Shown here piece after piece: positions 1-8,432 of a DNA stretch of 64,000 bases. Numbering within the stretch: position 1 is the first letter of the stretch; each line of letters begins with the position of its first letter. Below the pieces are notes generated by a model. The model saw only the letters and a list, made by a program, of their open reading frames with translations. It ran no database searches and had not been told where the DNA came from. Location of the stretch: positions 5,642,001-5,706,000 of the forward strand of contig NZ_CP155619.1 of NCBI RefSeq assembly GCF_039697315.1. Direction: 5' to 3'. A program made the translations under genes and the position numbers. The DNA comes from Pseudomonas abietaniphila. Its GTDB lineage: Bacteria; Pseudomonadota; Gammaproteobacteria; Pseudomonadales; Pseudomonadaceae.

Positions 1-1
1 T

Positions 2-157
2 GGCGGCACGCTGATCGGCGCGCTGATCATTGCAGTGTTGACCAACGGCCTGGTGCTGCTTGGCGTGTCGGACATCTGGCAGTACATCATCAAAGGCATC
101 GTGATCATCGGCGCGGTGGCCCTTGACCGCTATCGTCAGTCCGGTGCGCGAACCTGA
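2..157 (+). CDS. Sugar ABC transporter permease, C-terminal end (partial)
   Basis: The window opens inside this gene; only the last 51 codons are present, ending in TGA. The visible peptide contains hydrophobic stretches (LIGALIIAVLTNGLVLLGV and IIKGIVIIGAVALDRY) typical of the last membrane helices of RbsC/XylH-type permeases of the inner membrane. It lies directly upstream of, and on the same strand as, a periplasmic sugar-binding protein, as expected for a ribose-type ABC operon. The sugar cannot be told from this fragment. Confidence 0.85.
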   Translation, partial: GGTLIGALIIAVLTNGLVLLGVSDIWQYIIKGIVIIGAVALDRYRQSGART

Positions 158-220
158 TTCATCGCTTTGGCGTCACGCGTTTCAAACTATGGCTCTGACA
201 ATAATCACAAGAGAGAAATC

Positions 221-1162
221 ATGAACTTCAAACGCAAATTCCCTGCTGTCGTATCCCTGTGCCTGGCGGCGCTGTTGTCGCAAGGCGTCGAAGCCCGCGA
301 ATTGAAATCGGTGGGCATCAGTCTGGGTTCGCTGGGCAATCCTTACTTCGTGACCCTGGCCGACGGTGCCAAGGCCAAGGCGCTGGAGATCAACCCCAAC
401 GCCAAAGTGACCTCGGTGTCTGCCGACTATGACCTGAGCAAGCAGTTCTCGCAGATCGACAACTTCATCGCTGCCGGTGTGGACCTGATCCTGATCAACG
501 CAGTCGATCCTAAAGCGATTGCCTCGGCGGTCAAGAAGGCACAGGCGGCCGGCATCAAAGTGGTTGCGGTGGACGTGAGCGCGGCGGGTGTCGATGCGAC
601 GGTGCAGACCGACAACGTCGAGGCCGGCAAACTGGCCTGCCAGTTCATCGTCGACAAGCTCTCCGGCAAGGGCAATGTGATCATCGAGAACGGTCCTCAG
701 GTCACCGCCGTGACCGACCGGGTCACGGGCTGCAAATCGGCCTTTGCCGCCGCACCGGACATCAAGGTGCTGTCGGACGATCAGGATGCCAAGGGCTCGC
801 GCGACGGTGGCTTGAATGCCATGCAGGGTTACCTGACACGCTTCCCGAAAATCGACGGCCTGTTCGCGATCAACGACCCACAAGCCATTGGCAGTGACCT
901 GGCAGCCAGGCAACTGAAACGCAGCGGCATCGTCATCACCTCGGTGGACGGGGCGCCGGACATCGAGCACGCGCTGAAATCCGAATCGTCGATACAGGCA
1001 TCGGCCAGTCAGGACCCTTGGGCCATGGCGCAACAAGCGGTGGTCATCGGCAATGACCTGCTCAATGACAAGAAACCGGCTGAAGCGGTGACCCAGCTCA
1101 CGCCGAAACTGATCACCCGCGACAACGTCGGTTCCTACACCGGCTGGTCGAGCAAGCGCTAA
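221..1162 (+). CDS. Sugar ABC transporter periplasmic binding protein (RbsB family)
   Basis: A 313-residue protein of the periplasmic-binding-protein type 1 family, which captures a monosaccharide and hands it to the membrane permease. The N-terminus has a clear signal peptide (MNFKRKF, hydrophobic core, cleavage near QGVEA/RE). The ATG at 221 is preferred over an in-frame ATG at 167 because an AGAGAG ribosome site lies just before it and the signal peptide starts there. The mature part has the family pattern, with GISLGSLGNPYF near its start and the FAINDPQAIG hinge segment. It follows the permease by 63 bp and precedes a LacI regulator and a sugar kinase. Ribose, xylitol or another pentose or polyol are all possible substrates. 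Confidence 0.88.
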   Translation: MNFKRKFPAVVSLCLAALLSQGVEARELKSVGISLGSLGNPYFVTLADGAKAKALEINPNAKVTSVSADYDLSKQFSQIDNFIAAGVDLILINAVDPKAIASAVKKAQAAGIKVVAVDVSAAGVDATVQTDNVEAGKLACQFIVDKLSGKGNVIIENGPQVTAVTDRVTGCKSAFAAAPDIKVLSDDQDAKGSRDGGLNAMQGYLTRFPKIDGLFAINDPQAIGSDLAARQLKRSGIVITSVDGAPDIEHALKSESSIQASASQDPWAMAQQAVVIGNDLLNDKKPAEAVTQLTPKLITRDNVGSYTGWSSKR

Positions 1163-1200
1163 AACGCTAAATCAGACACACCGCCAAGAGAGTGAACGCA

Positions 1201-2199
1201 GTGGTCAAGATGGAGGATGTGGCGCGACGGGCCCGGGTGTCGACGTCGACGGTGTCCCACGTGCTCAACGGCACGCGCAAAGTCAGCCCGGAAACGGTGG
1301 ACGCGGTGCAGCAGGCGGTACGCGAGTTGGGGTACATCCCCAACACGCTGGCCCGCTCGCTGGCCCGCTCGCGCACCAATACCATTGGCGTAGCGATTTC
1401 GGCGCTGTCCAACCACTACTTCAGCGAGACCGTTCACGCCATCGAAACCGAGTGCGCGCGCCACGGCATCATGATGCTGTTCGTCGACACCCACGATGAT
1501 CCCGTGCATGAACTGCACGTGGTCAAGGCGCTGCATCACCGTCGGGTCGATGGCATCCTGCTTGCGCCGTCCAGCGATCCGCAGCACGCCGCGTTGGAGT
1601 ACCTGCAGGCCAACGCAATTCCCACCGTGCTGGTGGATCGCATGGCCACCGGAGGGTTCGATCAGGTCGGTGTGGAAAACCTGCAATCGACTCGCGAGCT
1701 GGTAGCGCATCTGATCGGTCACGGCCACCGGCGCATCGGCATGATTGCCGGGCACCGTGGGCTGAGCACCACCGAAGAGCGCATCGAAGGCTACCGTCAG
1801 GCGTTGGCGGATGGAGGCCTGGCGTTCGATGACGCGCTGCTGGTCGATGGCGAGTCCAACAGTGAGTCGGCACGGCTGGCCGCGCAGCAGTTGTTGGGGT
1901 TGCGTGCACCGCCGAGCGCGATCATGGCCGCCAATAACCTGATGACCATCGGTGCGATGCATGCGCTGCGGGACGCGAGGATCGCGGTGCCCGAGCAGAT
2001 GGCACTGGTGGGATTCGACGATTTTGACTGGGCAGATTTTTTCCTCCCGCGCTTGAGCGTGATCGCCCAGCCCGTGCAAGCGTTGGGTGAGCGTGCGGTG
2101 CAGTTGCTGTTGCAGCGCATCGAGAGCCCGGAAGGACCGATACAGGCGGAGCGTCTGGCTGCGACGTTGCGCCTGCGAAATTCATGCGGATGCCCGTGA
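1201..2199 (+). CDS. LacI-family transcriptional regulator
   Basis: About 332 residues with an N-terminal LacI helix-turn-helix (MEDVARRARVSTSTVSHVLNG) and hinge (NTLARSLARSRTNTIGV), followed by a periplasmic-binding-protein-like sugar-sensing domain. The start is uncertain: GTG at 1192, GTG at 1201 and ATG at 1210 are all in frame. The AGAGAG stretch at about 1188-1193 favours 1201. It lies 38 bp after the binding-protein gene and is followed closely by an FGGY kinase, so it most likely regulates this sugar operon. The operator would be upstream of the permease/ATPase genes, outside the window. Confidence 0.9.
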   Translation: MVKMEDVARRARVSTSTVSHVLNGTRKVSPETVDAVQQAVRELGYIPNTLARSLARSRTNTIGVAISALSNHYFSETVHAIETECARHGIMMLFVDTHDDPVHELHVVKALHHRRVDGILLAPSSDPQHAALEYLQANAIPTVLVDRMATGGFDQVGVENLQSTRELVAHLIGHGHRRIGMIAGHRGLSTTEERIEGYRQALADGGLAFDDALLVDGESNSESARLAAQQLLGLRAPPSAIMAANNLMTIGAMHALRDARIAVPEQMALVGFDDFDWADFFLPRLSVIAQPVQALGERAVQLLLQRIESPEGPIQAERLAATLRLRNSCGCP

Positions 2200-2227
2200 G
2201 TGCGGCCGCTGACAGGAAATAACGTTG

Positions 2228-3715
2228 ATGAGTGAAGCTGTCTCTCTGGGCATTGATCTGGGCACCTCGGAGCTCAAGGCCATTCTGCTCGATTCACAGG
2301 GTAAAGTGCTGGCGCAGGCGGGCGCGCGGGTGAGCGTCGACCGCAGGCAATCCGGCTGGTCGGAACAGCATCCGGCGGATTGGTGGCAGGCGTGCCTGGC
2401 CGCGCTCGGGCAATTGCGTGCAGAGCACCCGACAGCGTGGGGGCGCATCGCGTGCATCGGGCTGTCCGGGCAGATGCACGGCGCGGTGTTGCTGGATGCC
2501 GCCAATCAGGTGCTGTACCCGGCCATTTTGTGGGACGACTCGCGCGCCGTGGCTGAGGCCGAGCACCTGAATCACGAGGGTGCCAACTACGCGCAACACA
2601 CTGGCAGCCTGGCGATGGCGGGATTGACGGCGCCCAAGCTGCTCTGGCTGAAACACCACGAGCCGCAGGTGTTCGGGCAGATCGACTGCGTGCTGTCGCC
2701 CAAGGATTACTTGCGCCTGCTGCTGACGGGCGAACGCATCAGCGATATGTCCGATGCGGCGGGCACGCTCTGGCTGGATGTGGCGCGACGGGTGTGGCAC
2801 GAACCCATGTTGCACGCCACTGGACTGACACTCGCGCAGATGCCGACCTTGCTGGAAGCCGATCAGCGATCCGGCGGCTTGACTGAAGCGTCTGCGCGGG
2901 TATTGGGTCTGCCGATTGGATTGCCAGTGGCAGCGGGCGGCGGTGACAACCCGGTGTCGGCCGTGGGCATTGGCGCGATCAATGCCGGCGATGCGTTCGT
3001 CACCTTGGGCACCAGCGCGGCCATCGTTGCGATCACCGATCACGCAGCGGGCAATCCCTTGAGCGCGGTGCACAGTTTTTGCCATGCGCTGCCCCATCGT
3101 TGGTACACCATGGGCGCCATGCTGGCCGGTGCCAGTTGCCTGCGCTGGGTGACGCGCCTGCTCGGCCAGCCGGACGAGCAAACCTTGCTGGCGCGGGTGC
3201 AGGCCGAGTTACCCGTCGAGCATTCGGTGGCTGTTGCCAATCCCTTGTTCCTGCCTTACCTGGCAGGCGAGCGAACGCCGCACAACGACCCGTTGCTGCG
3301 CGGCGGTTTCATGAACCTCGGACACGACAGCACGCCTGCGATGCTGGGGTACGCGGTGCTGGAAGGCGTCGGCTTTGGTCTGCTGGATGCAATGAATGCA
3401 GTGCTTTCAGCCGGTGCCACGATCAACGGCTGCGCCTTGGTGGGCGGCGGCGCGCGCAGTGAATACTGGGCGCAGTTGCTGGCCAACATTCTTGATCTCG
3501 AGGTCTACACCCTTCACGGCAGCGAGCTAAGCGCGTGCATCGGTGCGGCCAAACTCGGTTTTTTGGCGATCGGGCAGGGGAAGGATCTGTTGCAGTCGGG
3601 CATGCCGGTCAAGGCGAGGTATCAGCCCCAGTCCGCCGTTCAGCCCGTACTGCGCGAGCGCTATGCGAAGTTTCGGGGGTTGTTGTCGGCGGCGCAGGGT
3701 TTGCGATCGCGGTAG
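2228..3715 (+). CDS. xylB: Xylulokinase-like FGGY carbohydrate kinase
   Basis: A 495-residue cytoplasmic sugar kinase of the FGGY family, ATP-dependent, expected to phosphorylate a ketopentose such as D-xylulose. The N-terminal phosphate-binding motif GIDLGTSELKA, the SGQMHG and WDDSRA motifs characteristic of xylulokinases, and the C-terminal GGGARSEYWAQLLANI segment are visible. ATG 2228 follows an AGGAAA ribosome site; a TTG one codon earlier is less likely. It is the last gene of the sugar operon and faces the convergent T6SS operon across a REP region. The FGGY family has broad sugar specificity, so the exact ketose or polyol product is inferred only. Confidence 0.88.
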   Translation: MSEAVSLGIDLGTSELKAILLDSQGKVLAQAGARVSVDRRQSGWSEQHPADWWQACLAALGQLRAEHPTAWGRIACIGLSGQMHGAVLLDAANQVLYPAILWDDSRAVAEAEHLNHEGANYAQHTGSLAMAGLTAPKLLWLKHHEPQVFGQIDCVLSPKDYLRLLLTGERISDMSDAAGTLWLDVARRVWHEPMLHATGLTLAQMPTLLEADQRSGGLTEASARVLGLPIGLPVAAGGGDNPVSAVGIGAINAGDAFVTLGTSAAIVAITDHAAGNPLSAVHSFCHALPHRWYTMGAMLAGASCLRWVTRLLGQPDEQTLLARVQAELPVEHSVAVANPLFLPYLAGERTPHNDPLLRGGFMNLGHDSTPAMLGYAVLEGVGFGLLDAMNAVLSAGATINGCALVGGGARSEYWAQLLANILDLEVYTLHGSELSACIGAAKLGFLAIGQGKDLLQSGMPVKARYQPQSAVQPVLRERYAKFRGLLSAAQGLRSR

Positions 3716-3728
3716 GCAAAGTCCGGGA

Positions 3729-3990
3729 TCGCCGCAATAGGGGTGGGAGCAGTCCGAGGTTACGAGGGTCTGGGCCGCACTCGGACGAACGCGGTGGGTC
3801 ATTCACCAATGCGGCCGCTGACCCACCGCATTCGCCAGCAAGCCGGCTCCCACAGGTTTTGCGTCCGTCGCGAACCATCGATTCGCCGCAGTAGGTGTGG
3901 GAGCAGTCCGAGGTTACGAGGGCCGCGAAGCGATAGGTCATCCGCACTCAATGGCACAGATCCACCGCCTTCGCGAGCAAGCGGTTGCGA
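3729..3990. repeat. REP-type repeats between convergent operons
   Basis: A 40-bp direct repeat occurs at about 3729-3768 and 3882-3922, both copies running from CGCCGCA through GTGGGAGC to AGTCCGAGGTTACGAGGG. Between them, 3831-3853 carries an opposite-strand GGCTCCCAC core, and GCGGTGGGTCA near 3791 pairs with TGACCCACCGC near 3819. This is the usual look of Pseudomonas REP elements. No gene is seen in 3716-4052, which lies between two converging gene ends. Confidence 0.7.
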
Positions 3991-4052
3991 CCTAATGATC
4001 TCGGACACCATTCATGGGCGATACGATTCGCCTGTTAACGTTCGATCCGCCC

Positions 4053-5153
4053 TCAAGACTTCGTTTCTTTCGTCCCAAGCACGTCGCGAATACTGTCGAT
4101 GACGTTGCCGTCCTTGATGACATCCTTCAGCCAGCCTTCAAGAGGCATATTGCCCCATTTGATCGCGCGCTCGATCAGGTAAGGCACCGGGCTTTGCGGT
4201 TCGGTTTGTTTGAAGAACTGTGCGACGCCCGCCAGCAGGGTGAATGCCTCATCGCGGGTGAGCGGGGTGGTGCGCAGCGGAGCCGTAACGCTCTCTTTGG
4301 CGGTCATGGTCATGGCGGGGCCTGCGGGGGGGAGATCGTTCGCTTGCGCAGTAGGCTCGGGATGAGCCAGCGGTTCAGGGACGTTCAGTTCAACGCCACG
4401 GTCCTTGAGCAGTTTTTCGGCCAGTTGCGCGGCACGGGACAGGATTTCGATCAAGGCGGCGAAACTTGGCGCCTCATGACCGAACAGCTGATCGGCTGTC
4501 ACCTGCAACTGACGGCAGGCGTGCAGGCTGTCGTTGATTTCAGCCGCTTTACGCACGAAGTGCTCTGTGTCGGTCAGGACCACCGAGCGCTGGAAGATTT
4601 CGGCGTTGATCTTTCCTTCGTCCAGCGCGGTTCGCATGGCCTGTTGATTCTGCAGCGCCAGGTTTTCGATATGACGGGATTCGTCATAGCGCAACAAACC
4701 AAAGTGGTCCCCTTGGGTGATGGGTAAGCCGCCAACCACGTCGGCCAGTGTCGTTTTAAGCCATGCCAACCGCGCGGCGCGTTCTTCCAGGCCTTCATCG
4801 AGCGCCGGGTAGAGGTCATCCCAGAACCGCTGCAGAATCCGCTCGGCCAGGGTGAGACCGAAGGTGATCCCCACGAAGTGATATTTGTGCGCCAAGGCTT
4901 CACTGAGCCAGGCCACGAGCATCAGGTCTTTGCTCTGCCGAGCAAGGCCCTGTGCGGCCAGCGTGATCGTCAGGTCCCAATCCGATGATTTCAGATCGGT
5001 CTGCCAGTCACCCTGGGTCAGATAATCCGGGTCTGCCCGACGGGCCTCTTTGACGTTATCGAACAGCGTGGAAAAGCTCAGGTCTTCGCCGCTGCCTCCA
5101 TCGATGGGCGCTGTCAGTTCGGTCAGTGAAAGGTCGTTGAGAAATTCAGACAT
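4053..5153 (-). CDS. tssA: T6SS baseplate/tail-assembly protein TssA (ImpA family)
   Basis: A 366-residue TssA, the protein that primes baseplate and tail-tube assembly in the cytoplasm. It has the ImpA N-terminal domain (ALAHKYHFVGITFGLTLAERILQRFWDDLYP), a Pro/Ala linker, and a C-terminal segment with the characteristic WGNMPLEGWL motif. The in-frame ATG at 5168 lies in an AT run without a ribosome site, so the ATG at 5153 (MSEFLNDLSL) is preferred. It is the last gene of the T6SS operon and is separated from hcp by a terminator-like hairpin. Placement at the tail end of the operon next to hcp is one of several known tssA arrangements. Confidence 0.9.
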   Translation of the reverse strand: MSEFLNDLSLTELTAPIDGGSGEDLSFSTLFDNVKEARRADPDYLTQGDWQTDLKSSDWDLTITLAAQGLARQSKDLMLVAWLSEALAHKYHFVGITFGLTLAERILQRFWDDLYPALDEGLEERAARLAWLKTTLADVVGGLPITQGDHFGLLRYDESRHIENLALQNQQAMRTALDEGKINAEIFQRSVVLTDTEHFVRKAAEINDSLHACRQLQVTADQLFGHEAPSFAALIEILSRAAQLAEKLLKDRGVELNVPEPLAHPEPTAQANDLPPAGPAMTMTAKESVTAPLRTTPLTRDEAFTLLAGVAQFFKQTEPQSPVPYLIERAIKWGNMPLEGWLKDVIKDGNVIDSIRDVLGTKETKS

Positions 5154-5170
5154 GGTCAACTCGGGCATTT

Positions 5171-5206
5171 AAAAAGAACACCACGCCGATGGATTCGGCA
5201 TGGTGT
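5171..5206 (-). terminator. Rho-independent terminator-like hairpin between hcp and tssA
   Basis: Read on the minus strand, an 11-bp stem (ACACCATGCCG paired with CGGCGTGGTGT, including one G-U pair) encloses a 7-nt loop and is followed at once by TTCTTTTT. It sits between the hcp stop and the tssA start, so it would cut most transcripts after hcp and let some read through to tssA. A second imperfect hairpin (GGACC/GGTCC arms) lies at about 5214-5240. Confidence 0.75.
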
Positions 5207-5253
5207 CGAATACGGACCCTCGCCAAGGGCGAAGGTCCATGGTGCTTACGCGA

Positions 5254-5772
5254 TCACGCAAAAACCTTGTTGGCGGTACGGTCCCAGCCGCCAGTGACGT
5301 TACCGCCACCCTGGCCGTCGGCACGGCTCTGCTGGGTGTAGGTGGTTTTGATGCGCGCGAAGTTGAAGCTGATCTCTTCGATCGGCAGGTCGCTCACGGC
5401 CTTGTCTTCACCGTCCTGATTGCCTCCGGCAATGGCTTTGACCGACGAGACGACAACCTCTTCCAGGTTGATCGTGAGGTAGGTCAGCTTGTCGCCGCCA
5501 GCGCGGTTGACGTTCAGCTGGATCTTGGCAATGTGAGTGCCTTTGCAGCAGGCTTCGAACAGCTTCGCGGAGGCTTTGTCGACCGCTTTGCGAATGCTGA
5601 AATCGCTCAGCGCAACGCGCTCGGACGAAGCACCGCCCGAGGAACTTGCGGTTGCCGAAGTGGCTTGAGTAGCGCCGTACTCATAGCCCAGCACTTCGAT
5701 CCAGTCCTTGTGCTTGTCGTCCAGTACTTCACCAGGAATCCCGTCGATCTGAATATATGCGTCAAATGCCAT
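5254..5772 (-). CDS. hcp: T6SS tail-tube protein Hcp
   Basis: A 172-residue Hcp-family protein. Hcp forms hexameric rings that stack into the secreted inner tube. The family start MAFDAYIQIDGIPGE, the central SKLFEACCKGTHI-like segment (here AKLFEACCKGTHIAKIQL) and the closing GWDRTANKVFA are clear. A GGAG ribosome site precedes the ATG. It is encoded inside the structural operon between the tagP-like gene and tssA, with a terminator-like stem directly downstream, which fits a need for more Hcp than other components. Confidence 0.95.
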   Translation of the reverse strand: MAFDAYIQIDGIPGEVLDDKHKDWIEVLGYEYGATQATSATASSSGGASSERVALSDFSIRKAVDKASAKLFEACCKGTHIAKIQLNVNRAGGDKLTYLTINLEEVVVSSVKAIAGGNQDGEDKAVSDLPIEEISFNFARIKTTYTQQSRADGQGGGNVTGGWDRTANKVFA

Positions 5773-5878
5773 TTCTTACTTCTCCATTTCTTACATTTAA
5801 GGGCTTGCCTTACCTGCGGCCAGACCGCAGCCCCTCGGTTTGACCTTCTTGATCATTCAAGAGAGGTCGGTTGCCGCT

Positions 5879-5908
5879 GCCTCAGCCTCCGCACGCAGAG
5901 GCTCAGGC
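5879..5908 (-). other. Stem-loop in the tagP-hcp spacer
   Basis: An 11-position stem with one internal mismatch (GCCT/AGCCTC arms) and an 8-nt loop lies in the 164-bp spacer between the tagP-like gene and hcp. No T-run follows, so termination is not implied; it may protect or process the hcp messenger. The rest of the spacer shows only the hcp ribosome site. Confidence 0.4.
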
Positions 5909-5936
5909 GCCGGTTTCTTCTGAGTGACTCGCGCGC

Positions 5937-8432
5937 TCAGTTGAGTGCGCGTACCTCGATTTCTACCCGCCGATTGGGCTCCAGGCATTGAATGAGTTGA
6001 GCTCTGGGCAACTGCATGTCGCATTTGACCAGTGGCTTCTCACTGCCTTCGCCCACGGCCTCGACCAACTCGGCGGGCACGCCCTTGCCGACCAGATAGG
6101 TCTTGATGGTCTGCGCGCGTTGCTTGGATACCTGAAGGTTGCCCTGCGGGTCGCCCAGTTGGTCGGCGTGCCCGGCGATGATGATCTTGCCGATGTTCGG
6201 GGTGCTCAACAGCTTGCCGGCAATGGCACTCAACTGGCTCTGGCCCTCGGTTTTCAGGCTTTGGAAGTCGGCTCGGGCAAACGCGAACAGGGTGTCCGAT
6301 TCCAGGGTGATGGTCTCGATCGAGCGCAGCGATTGCGACAGCAGGCTGTTGATGTAATTGCGTGAGCTGGAAGTCAGGAATGCGTTGTCCAGAATCCTGG
6401 GCACATCGGGCTCGTGGATCTGATCGCTGTAGAAATTTACCTGACGGCTGGCCAGCTCATAGTCGGTACCTGAATTCGGAGCGGCAGCGTCGGCTGTCAT
6501 GCTCTTGCCGGTCTGACGGGCAATGGCGGGGTACCAGTAATCAGGAATTCTGGCTTTGAGAAACGCAGGGTCGGCCTTTTCGCGTTGCGAGCGCGAGAGC
6601 ATCACGTAGGTCTCCAGCGTGGCCTTGCCGAAATCGGCGATCGATTGAGCCCGGTTGTCATTTGGCAGGGCACGGGGCTCAACGCTGTCGACCCCGGTGA
6701 CCGGTAGCAGGTCCTTGGCGTTACGTTGATAGACCTTGATGGTGGTCAGCAGGTACAGCGAGCGCGTCAGGTTGTCCGCCGTCGGTTTGAGCATCACGGT
6801 TTCGAGCCGGCTGAAATAGCGGCCGCGCAGCACAGGTTCGATTTTGTACCCTTGGTAAAGGCCCAGACGCAGACGCAACGGGACGCCCTGATCGTGATGC
6901 CGCGTGTAGTAATCAGCGGTCCAGAAACGCAAACGGTCGAGGGTCTGCCAGGCCGTGTACTGTTGCGGCGTTGTTTTGTCCTGAGCCGCCGCTGCCGCCA
7001 ACTGCGTGGAAATCGTTTCGATCTCGGTCTTGTTGTTCCAGTATGACCAGCCCCACACGCTGCAAAGCAGCAGCGCGATCAGACTGGCGCCACCCACCCA
7101 GGCGGCCTTGCGGCGACGCTCGCGGAAGTTGGTGGTGTACAGCGCGACCAGATGCTGGTCCGGAATGATGACCTTGCGAAACAGGCTGTTGATGAACAGC
7201 GGTTGCGGCTGTGCGTTGCCATCGACCGACGCGTGCTCGGCCTCAAGGTGAAAGCGTTCGCTGACGTGCCGTGTGTGACCGCCCAGCTCCGGCGCATCGG
7301 CGTCCAGCGCACTGGTGAAATAGAATCCGCGCAGCAGCTCCGCGCTTTGATAGGGATTGGCACGGAGCAGGGCGTCGACGAACAGCTGCATCCGGGGTTT
7401 GAGCGCGGCCAACTCCAGCGGGAAGCGGTAAACGGCCGAGTCCTGACGGGTGATCTGAATGTCTTGCAATACCAGCTGCTGGCTGGCTACGCCTTGCCAG
7501 TACTGGATCAGCTCATCCATGGCCACGCCAAAACGCTGACCCCAATCGGCGGTTTCGTAATCCTTGTGCGTGAACGTTTTGCCCATCACTTCGCCACGTG
7601 CCACTTCGTCGAGCCGACGATAGAAAGCACTGAAACCGGGTACCAGGTCGCATTTAGTGAACACCAGATAAACCGGCAGACGCACTTCCAACAGCGAGTG
7701 GGTTTCCTGAATGCGCTCACGTAGACGTTTCGCCAGTCGCTCCTGATCCTCCAGCGAGGCCTGCAGAATGTCGTGAATGCTGACGGTGACGATCAGACCA
7801 TTGAGCGGACGGCGCTGACGGTGTTGACGCAGCAATTGCAGGAACGCACGCCACTTGCCAGCTTCTTCCTGGTTGTTCATGTACCGCCCGGCAGTGTCCA
7901 GAAGGACCGCTTCGGAGCTAAAAAACCAGTCGCAGTTGCGCGTCCCGCCAAGCCCTGCAACCCGAACGCCTTCGCGTTCGGCATACGGGAAGTTCAGGCC
8001 GGACTGATACAACATGGTGCTTTTGCCTGCCGCAGGCTGGCCCACCACCAGATACCACGGCAATGCATATAGCGCGTCCTTGCCAGCGGTGCCGCGTGGC
8101 TTGTTGCTGTGCAGGCGGTCGATACTCTGCAACAGGCGCTCACGCAGCAGGCTGACCTCTTCGCGCTCGGCGGGGCTGGCGTTGAGCACAGCTTGATCGG
8201 CGTCGTCGCGCAGCAAACCCTCCAGGTTGTGGTGTCGCGACGCGCCTCGGTACAGCAGCAATACATAACCGGCCGACAGCAGCAGGAACAGCCCGATGCC
8301 TGCCAGCAGACTGTGCAACGAATTGAAGTCCAGCGCGCGACCGATGGCCCAGACCAGGAAGATCGTCAAAAAGAAGCAGACCCCCAGAATGTAGGGCTGG
8401 TAACGCAAGCAGTAATATTTGATCTTGTTCAT
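5937..8432 (-). CDS. TssM/IcmF-like inner-membrane protein with C-terminal OmpA domain (TagP-like)
   Basis: An 831-residue protein. Two membrane helices (about residues 12-32 and 41-61) are followed by a cytoplasmic NTPase-like domain with a Walker A motif GQPAAGKS (131-138), then a third helix near residue 445 and a periplasmic part. The last 115 residues form an OmpA-like peptidoglycan-binding domain (FARADFQSLK...IIIAGHADQLGD...NRRVEIEV). It is shorter than the separate full-length TssM encoded upstream and lacks most of the TssM periplasmic region. The likely job is anchoring the T6SS membrane complex to the cell wall, since the TssL here has no OmpA domain. It overlaps tagF by 4 bp. The TagP name is used by analogy with pseudomonad clusters from memory. 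Confidence 0.85.
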   Translation of the reverse strand: MNKIKYYCLRYQPYILGVCFFLTIFLVWAIGRALDFNSLHSLLAGIGLFLLLSAGYVLLLYRGASRHHNLEGLLRDDADQAVLNASPAEREEVSLLRERLLQSIDRLHSNKPRGTAGKDALYALPWYLVVGQPAAGKSTMLYQSGLNFPYAEREGVRVAGLGGTRNCDWFFSSEAVLLDTAGRYMNNQEEAGKWRAFLQLLRQHRQRRPLNGLIVTVSIHDILQASLEDQERLAKRLRERIQETHSLLEVRLPVYLVFTKCDLVPGFSAFYRRLDEVARGEVMGKTFTHKDYETADWGQRFGVAMDELIQYWQGVASQQLVLQDIQITRQDSAVYRFPLELAALKPRMQLFVDALLRANPYQSAELLRGFYFTSALDADAPELGGHTRHVSERFHLEAEHASVDGNAQPQPLFINSLFRKVIIPDQHLVALYTTNFRERRRKAAWVGGASLIALLLCSVWGWSYWNNKTEIETISTQLAAAAAQDKTTPQQYTAWQTLDRLRFWTADYYTRHHDQGVPLRLRLGLYQGYKIEPVLRGRYFSRLETVMLKPTADNLTRSLYLLTTIKVYQRNAKDLLPVTGVDSVEPRALPNDNRAQSIADFGKATLETYVMLSRSQREKADPAFLKARIPDYWYPAIARQTGKSMTADAAAPNSGTDYELASRQVNFYSDQIHEPDVPRILDNAFLTSSSRNYINSLLSQSLRSIETITLESDTLFAFARADFQSLKTEGQSQLSAIAGKLLSTPNIGKIIIAGHADQLGDPQGNLQVSKQRAQTIKTYLVGKGVPAELVEAVGEGSEKPLVKCDMQLPRAQLIQCLEPNRRVEIEVRALN

